A DNA stretch of 9,309 nt, taken from contig JBEAOO010000008.1 in NCBI GenBank assembly GCA_041164825.1, positions 1 through 9,309 of the forward strand. The letters are read 5' to 3'. The notes below the pieces were generated by a model that worked only from the letters and a program-made list of their open reading frames with translations, had not been told where the DNA came from and ran no database searches. This DNA is from JBEAOO01 sp041164825 (lineage in GTDB: Bacteria > Pseudomonadota > Gammaproteobacteria > Burkholderiales > Burkholderiaceae_C). Below, one piece after another: positions 6,234 to 9,309 of this stretch; position 1 is the stretch's first letter; every line of letters starts with the position of its first letter. The translations under genes were made by a program, and so were the position numbers.

Positions 6234-6948
6234 GGGCGCGCCCTCATCCGCCGCGACGGCCACGCCCCAGGCGGCCGGCCGCAGCGCGGTGCCCTCGCGC
6301 CGCACGGTGGACGCACCCACGCGCGTCTTTCACGGCCTGCTGGCCCTGTGTTTTGCAGGCGCCTACGCCACGTCGGACAGCGAGCGTTGGCGCCTCGTGC
6401 ACGTGACCCTGGGCTACACGATGGTGGGCCTGCTGGGGTTTCGGGTGGTGTGGGGGCTGCTTGGCCCGCGCCCCGCGCGCTTCACCACTTGGTGGCGCAA
6501 GCTGCAGGCGCTGCCGCAAGCGCTGCGCCAAGTGCGCCAAGGCGTGTGGCCCGCCACCCTGCTGCAAAATCTGGCCATGGCGCTGGCCATCGTGGCCGTG
6601 CTGGTGGCCGTGGCACTCACCACCGCCAGCGGCTGGATCACGTCCGAAGAATTCACCGGCGACTGGATGGCCGAGGTCCACCAGCTGGCGGGCAACACCT
6701 TGTTGGCGCTGGTGGTGGGCCACATCGGCCTGGTGATCGTGCTCAGCCTGCTGCGCCGGCGCAACCTCGCGGCCCCCATGCTCACCGGCCGCCAGCCGGG
6801 CCCGGGCCCGGACTTGGTGAAGCGCAACATTGGTTGGCTGGCTGCGCTGCTGCTGGCCGCAGTGCTCGCCTTCTGGTGGCAAACCTGGCAAGACGCACCG
6901 ACCCGCCCCGCGCCGACAACGACATCAGGCGACAGCGATGACGACTGA
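6205..6948 (+). CDS. b561-type diheme membrane cytochrome b
   Basis: This 247-residue integral membrane protein is of the bacterial cytochrome b561/Ni-hydrogenase b-subunit type. It probably takes electrons from the quinol pool and passes them to the periplasmic DHC and then SHP. Four membrane helices are visible (about 41-56, 66-86, 122-140 and 161-183), with a further one at 209-224. H43 (RVFHG), H66 (LVHVTLGY), H159 (VHQLAGN) and H173 (VGHIG) are in the right helices to bind two b hemes. The GWITSEEFTG segment after helix 3 is typical of the family. The N-terminal 35 residues are a low-complexity cytoplasmic extension and the C-terminus ends in a short acidic tail. ATG 6205 is preferred (AAGG at 6193-6196). 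It starts inside the DHC gene and overlaps it by 29 bases, implying translational coupling. In-frame GTG 6121 would add a Pro/Ala-rich stretch and is unlikely. Confidence 0.9.
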   Translation: MNTTSASLAEGAPSSAATATPQAAGRSAVPSRRTVDAPTRVFHGLLALCFAGAYATSDSERWRLVHVTLGYTMVGLLGFRVVWGLLGPRPARFTTWWRKLQALPQALRQVRQGVWPATLLQNLAMALAIVAVLVAVALTTASGWITSEEFTGDWMAEVHQLAGNTLLALVVGHIGLVIVLSLLRRRNLAAPMLTGRQPGPGPDLVKRNIGWLAALLLAAVLAFWWQTWQDAPTRPAPTTTSGDSDDD

Positions 6949-6976
6949 CCGCCAGAGCGCGCCGTTGCGCCGCACC

Positions 6977-7069
6977 ATGAAACACTCTATCGCCGCGTCC
7001 GCCCTGCTGGCCCGCGGCGTCCCTGCCCCCTCCTCGCCCCCTCCCGCCCATGCGCATCCTGCTGGTTGA
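6977..7069 (+). pseudogene. 30-codon signal-peptide-like ORF, possible gene remnant
   Basis: MKHSIAASALLARGVPAPSS begins like a Sec signal peptide (Lys-His, then a short Ala/Leu core), breaks into a Pro-rich stretch, and stops after 30 codons inside the first codons of the response regulator gene (20-base overlap). Small exported proteins such as PepSY-domain or YgiW-like proteins are often encoded just before QseB-type regulators. This may be the 5' stub of such a gene after a deletion, or a chance ORF or leader. No ribosome site is evident. The gap 6949-7049 otherwise shows no clear promoter. Confidence 0.25.
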
Positions 7070-7742
7070 AGACGACACCCTGCTCGGCGACGGCCTGCGC
7101 GCCGGCCTGCGCCAACTCGGTTTTGCGGTTGACTGGGTGCGTGACGGCCTGGCCGCCGAGCGCGAAATGCTGGGCCAAGAACACGCGGCCGTGGTGCTCG
7201 ACCTGGGCCTGCCGCTGCTCGATGGCATGACCGTGCTGGCGCGCGTGCGCCAAGCCGGCGTGCGCACACCGGTGTTGGTGTTGACGGCCCGCGACGCCGT
7301 GCCCGAGCGCATCCGCGGCCTCGACGCCGGGGCCGACGACTACCTCGTCAAGCCGCTCGACCTGCACGAGCTGGCCGCCCGGCTGCGTGCGCTGGTGCGC
7401 CGTGGCAATGGCCAGGTGCAAGAGGGTTTGCAGGCACAAAACCTGGTGCTCGACGCCGCGGCGCGCAGCGTCACCCAAGGCGGCGAGGTGGTGGCCTTGT
7501 CGGTGCGCGAGTTTGATTTGCTGCACGCGCTGATGCTCAACGCCGGGCGCGTGCTCTCGCGCGATCGGCTGGAGCAACACCTCTACAGTTGGGGCCAAGA
7601 GGTGGAGAGCAATGCGGTGGAGGTACACATCCACCACCTGCGCAAAAAACTCGGCAGCGCCTGCATCCAAACGCTGCGCGGTGTGGGCTACCTGCTGCCC
7701 AAAGAAACCCCGAACGCCCCGCCCAAAGCCCCCCCGCCATGA
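7050..7742 (+). CDS. qseB: QseB/PmrA-like OmpR-family response regulator
   Basis: This 230-residue DNA-binding regulator has a receiver domain (1-115) with acidic pocket D8/D9, phospho-acceptor D51, T79 and K101. A winged-helix OmpR-type domain follows (about 125-216), with the recognition-helix region ESNAVEVHIHHLRKKLG and the closing RGVGYLL. The opening (MRILLVEDDTLLGDGLRAGL...GFAVDWV) and DAVPERIRGLDAGADDYLVKP resemble E. coli QseB more than BasR/PmrA, as far as I recall those sequences. The C-terminal 13 residues are a Pro-rich tail beyond the domain. The ATG has no Shine-Dalgarno, only a pyrimidine-rich leader. The stop overlaps the sensor kinase start by four bases (ATGA). Likely targets are the two TTAAG direct-repeat boxes before eptA and shp. 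I see no such box before this gene itself, so autoregulation would need read-through from the cytochrome operon. Confidence 0.9.
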   Translation: MRILLVEDDTLLGDGLRAGLRQLGFAVDWVRDGLAAEREMLGQEHAAVVLDLGLPLLDGMTVLARVRQAGVRTPVLVLTARDAVPERIRGLDAGADDYLVKPLDLHELAARLRALVRRGNGQVQEGLQAQNLVLDAAARSVTQGGEVVALSVREFDLLHALMLNAGRVLSRDRLEQHLYSWGQEVESNAVEVHIHHLRKKLGSACIQTLRGVGYLLPKETPNAPPKAPPP

Positions 7743-9142
7743 GCCTGCTCGACCGCCTGCGCCCGCGCTCCCTGCAAGGCCGTTTGCTCGGCCTGACGCT
7801 GGGCTGGGTGGTGGCCGTGTGGCTGCTGACCTTTGTGATCACCTGGGTCGACATGCGCCACGAGCTCGATGAATTGCTCGACGGCCACCTGGCGCAAGCC
7901 GCGGCCCTGCTGGTGGCCCAACAAGCCAGCGATTTGAGCGAAGACGACCCGCCGGTGGACGCGCCGCAACTGCACCCCTATGCGCCGCGTGTGGTCTTCC
8001 AGGTCTGGCACGAAGGCCGGCTGGCGATGCGCTCGGCCGAGGCGCCTGCCGGCAGCCTCGCGCCCCCGGGCCGGCCCGATACCGATGGGTTCTACACCCT
8101 GCGCCTTGACGGCACCGAGTGGCGCATGATCGCCGCCCACGGCAAAGACAACGACGTGCGCGTGTACGTGGGCGAGCAGCGCGCCTCGCGCGCCGAGATC
8201 TTGCGGGCGGTGCTGATCGGCATGTTGGGCCCCATGCTGCTCGGCATCCCGGTGCTGGCGCTGGCCGCCGGCTGGGCCATTCGCCGCGGCATGGCACCGC
8301 TGCGCGAACTCGGCCTCAGCCTGGAAGCGCGCGACCCGAGCGCGCTGGCCCCGCTGGCGCTGGACCACGCGCCGTCCGACCTGCAGCCAGTGATGCGCGA
8401 ACTCAACCACCTGTTCGAGCGCATTGGCGGCTTGATCGACGCCGAGCGCCGCTTCACGGCCGACGCGGCCCACGAACTGCGCACCCCGATTGCCGCCATC
8501 CGCGCCCAAGCACAGGTGGCGCAAGCCGAACGCGACGACGGCCTGCGCCAGCACGCGCTGCAAGCCACGCTCGACGGTTGCGACCGCGCCAGCCGCCTGG
8601 TGCAGCAGCTGCTCACGCTGGCCCGGCTCGACACCACCGATGCCCCCCGCCACGCCCCCATCGACTTGGCCGCGCTGACGCGCCAGAGCGTGGCCGAACT
8701 GGCCCCGTCGGCGCTGGACAAAGCGCAAGACATTTCACTCGACGCTGAAGAGCTGTGCCCGGTGGCCGCTGACCCGGTGCTGCTGGCGGTGCTGGTGCGC
8801 AACCTGGTGGACAACGCCATCCGCTACAGCCCCGAAGGCGCGCAGGTTCAGGTGCAGGTGCGGGCGGTCGATCACGCGGTGCAACTGACCGTGAACGACA
8901 GCGGCCCCGGCCTGGCGCCCGCCGATCTGGCGCGGCTGGGCGAGCGGTTTTTCCGCGTGCTGGGCAGCGGCGCAGCCGGCAGCGGCCTGGGTTGGTCCAT
9001 CGTGCAGCGCATTGCGCAGGCACAGCGCGCCAGCTTGCGCGCCGAGCGATCAAGCACGCTGGGCGGCTTGTGCGTGACGGTTCGTTGGCCGCTGTCTGGC
9101 GTGCCAGGCTCGGCGGCCGCCAGTGGGTCGCTCAGCGACTGA
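7739..9142 (+). CDS. qseC: QseC-like membrane sensor histidine kinase
   Basis: This 467-residue sensor kinase is paired with the regulator above. TM1 spans about 15-37, a periplasmic domain about 38-152 (opening HELDELLDGHLAQAAALL, as in QseC-type N-terminal domains), and TM2 about 153-182. A HAMP-like linker runs to about 235. The dimerisation/phosphotransfer helix carries H245 in FTADAAHELRTP. The ATP-binding domain shows N355/N359 in VRNLVDNAIRYSP, D387 in NDSGPGL, GERFFR, and GSGLGWSIV (414-422). The last box has W419 where QseC and most kinases have Leu. E. coli QseC is 449 residues, so length is normal. The periplasmic loop is acidic in part (SDLSEDDPP, 64-72), which could bind metal cations as in PmrB, but the signal is unknown. 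Start ATG 7739 overlaps the regulator's stop. A longer in-frame start (7589) lies inside the regulator gene and is rejected. Confidence 0.92.
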   Translation: MSLLDRLRPRSLQGRLLGLTLGWVVAVWLLTFVITWVDMRHELDELLDGHLAQAAALLVAQQASDLSEDDPPVDAPQLHPYAPRVVFQVWHEGRLAMRSAEAPAGSLAPPGRPDTDGFYTLRLDGTEWRMIAAHGKDNDVRVYVGEQRASRAEILRAVLIGMLGPMLLGIPVLALAAGWAIRRGMAPLRELGLSLEARDPSALAPLALDHAPSDLQPVMRELNHLFERIGGLIDAERRFTADAAHELRTPIAAIRAQAQVAQAERDDGLRQHALQATLDGCDRASRLVQQLLTLARLDTTDAPRHAPIDLAALTRQSVAELAPSALDKAQDISLDAEELCPVAADPVLLAVLVRNLVDNAIRYSPEGAQVQVQVRAVDHAVQLTVNDSGPGLAPADLARLGERFFRVLGSGAAGSGLGWSIVQRIAQAQRASLRAERSSTLGGLCVTVRWPLSGVPGSAAASGSLSD

Positions 9143-9152
9143 GCCTGCTCAG
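9139..9152. terminator. Weak hairpin between convergent genes
   Basis: CTGAGC-CT-GCTCAG is an inverted repeat covering the sensor kinase stop codon and lying just before the stop of the convergent minus-strand gene. In practice it is a 5-bp stem with a 4-base loop. No T-run follows on either strand. A 9-base direct repeat, GCTCAGCGA, occurs at 9130-9138 and 9147-9155. A bidirectional terminator is plausible from position only. Confidence 0.25.
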
Positions 9153-9159
9153 CGAGACA

Positions 9160-9309
9160 TCACGGGTGTGCGGCCTGCGGGCAGTCACCTTGCGACTGCA
9201 GCGCCACCACCAAGGCCACGAACAGACCCTGTGCAGTGACCAGCGTGTTGGTGAGCGAACGAAAACCCAGCGTGCTGCTCTCGGGCACGAGCAGACACAC
9301 GGCGGCCTC
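9160..9309 (-). CDS. C-terminal end of an unidentified convergent gene
   Basis: On the minus strand a frame runs open from the window edge (base 9309) to a TGA at 9162-9160, giving 49 residues that begin EAAVCLLVPESSTLGFRSL and end GDCPQAAHP. Almost all codons end in G or C, as in the other real genes here, which supports coding. The visible part has one moderately hydrophobic helix (about residues 23-37) and two cysteines. I do not recognise the family. Its stop is 17 bases from the sensor kinase stop, so the two genes are convergent and this one belongs to a different transcription unit. Confidence 0.55.
   Translation of the reverse strand, partial: EAAVCLLVPESSTLGFRSLTNTLVTAQGLFVALVVALQSQGDCPQAAHP

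Noticed and set aside
6965..6993. TTGCGC-N17-TATCGC as a promoter for the regulator gene
   Set aside because: Each hexamer matches the sigma-70 consensus at only 3/6, which is not distinguishable from chance despite correct spacing.
7589..7738. Longer sensor kinase start at TTG 7589
   Set aside because: It would lie deep inside the regulator gene and add a Gly/Pro/Arg-rich stretch before TM1. The ATGA overlap at 7739 is the usual arrangement.
7688..8728. A 346-codon minus-strand open frame opposite the sensor kinase
   Set aside because: It is His/Gln/Arg-rich low-complexity translation opposite conserved kinase boxes, typical of high-GC antisense frames.
1..9309. CRISPR arrays, tRNA or rRNA genes, insertion sequences, att sites
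   Set aside because: I saw no regularly spaced repeats, cloverleaf-like segments, transposase motifs or terminal inverted repeats with target duplications.

Overview
The window looks like a piece of a very GC-rich betaproteobacterial chromosome, probably Burkholderiales and Comamonadaceae-like. The reasons are the strong G/C third-position bias in every real gene, the protein families present (QseBC-type two-component system, EptA, SHP/DHC cytochromes, CZB chemoreceptor) and the tight gene packing. The taxon is an inference, because no rRNA or marker gene is present. I see no mobile element, tRNA, rRNA or CRISPR array.

Layout. (1) 1-411: the 3' end of a cation diffusion facilitator metal exporter, cut by the window edge. 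(2) 663-2717: a chemoreceptor with a periplasmic Cache domain, HAMP, signalling hairpin and a C-terminal zinc-binding CZB domain. A plausible sigma-28 (FliA) promoter precedes it. (3) 2840-5199: a lipid A phosphoethanolamine transferase (eptA) whose stop codon overlaps the start of a PAP2-family phosphatase gene. (4) 5249-6948: a three-gene cytochrome operon. It encodes an SHP-type (DUF1924) monoheme cytochrome c with an asparagine placed to be the O2-displaceable heme ligand, a DHC-type diheme cytochrome c, and a b561-type membrane diheme cytochrome b. (5) 7050-9142: a QseB-like response regulator and QseC-like sensor kinase, translationally coupled (ATGA). A 30-codon signal-peptide-like ORF just before them may be a gene remnant. 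(6) 9160-9309: the 3' end of a convergent minus-strand gene that I cannot identify.

How the parts may work together. All genes from eptA to the sensor kinase point the same way. In a by-eye scan the only two TTAA tetramers I found lie in the two gaps that begin the eptA-PAP2 unit and the cytochrome unit. Both are the core of a CGTTAAG half-site followed, with an 11-bp period, by a second TnAGG half-site. This arrangement resembles the direct-repeat boxes of PmrA/QseB-type regulators. I propose that the QseBC-like pair encoded downstream controls both units, joining outer-membrane lipid A remodelling to a periplasmic quinol-to-cytochrome b-to-DHC-to-SHP electron path in one envelope or redox/metal stress module. 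The individual families are known. The joint regulation is my inference.
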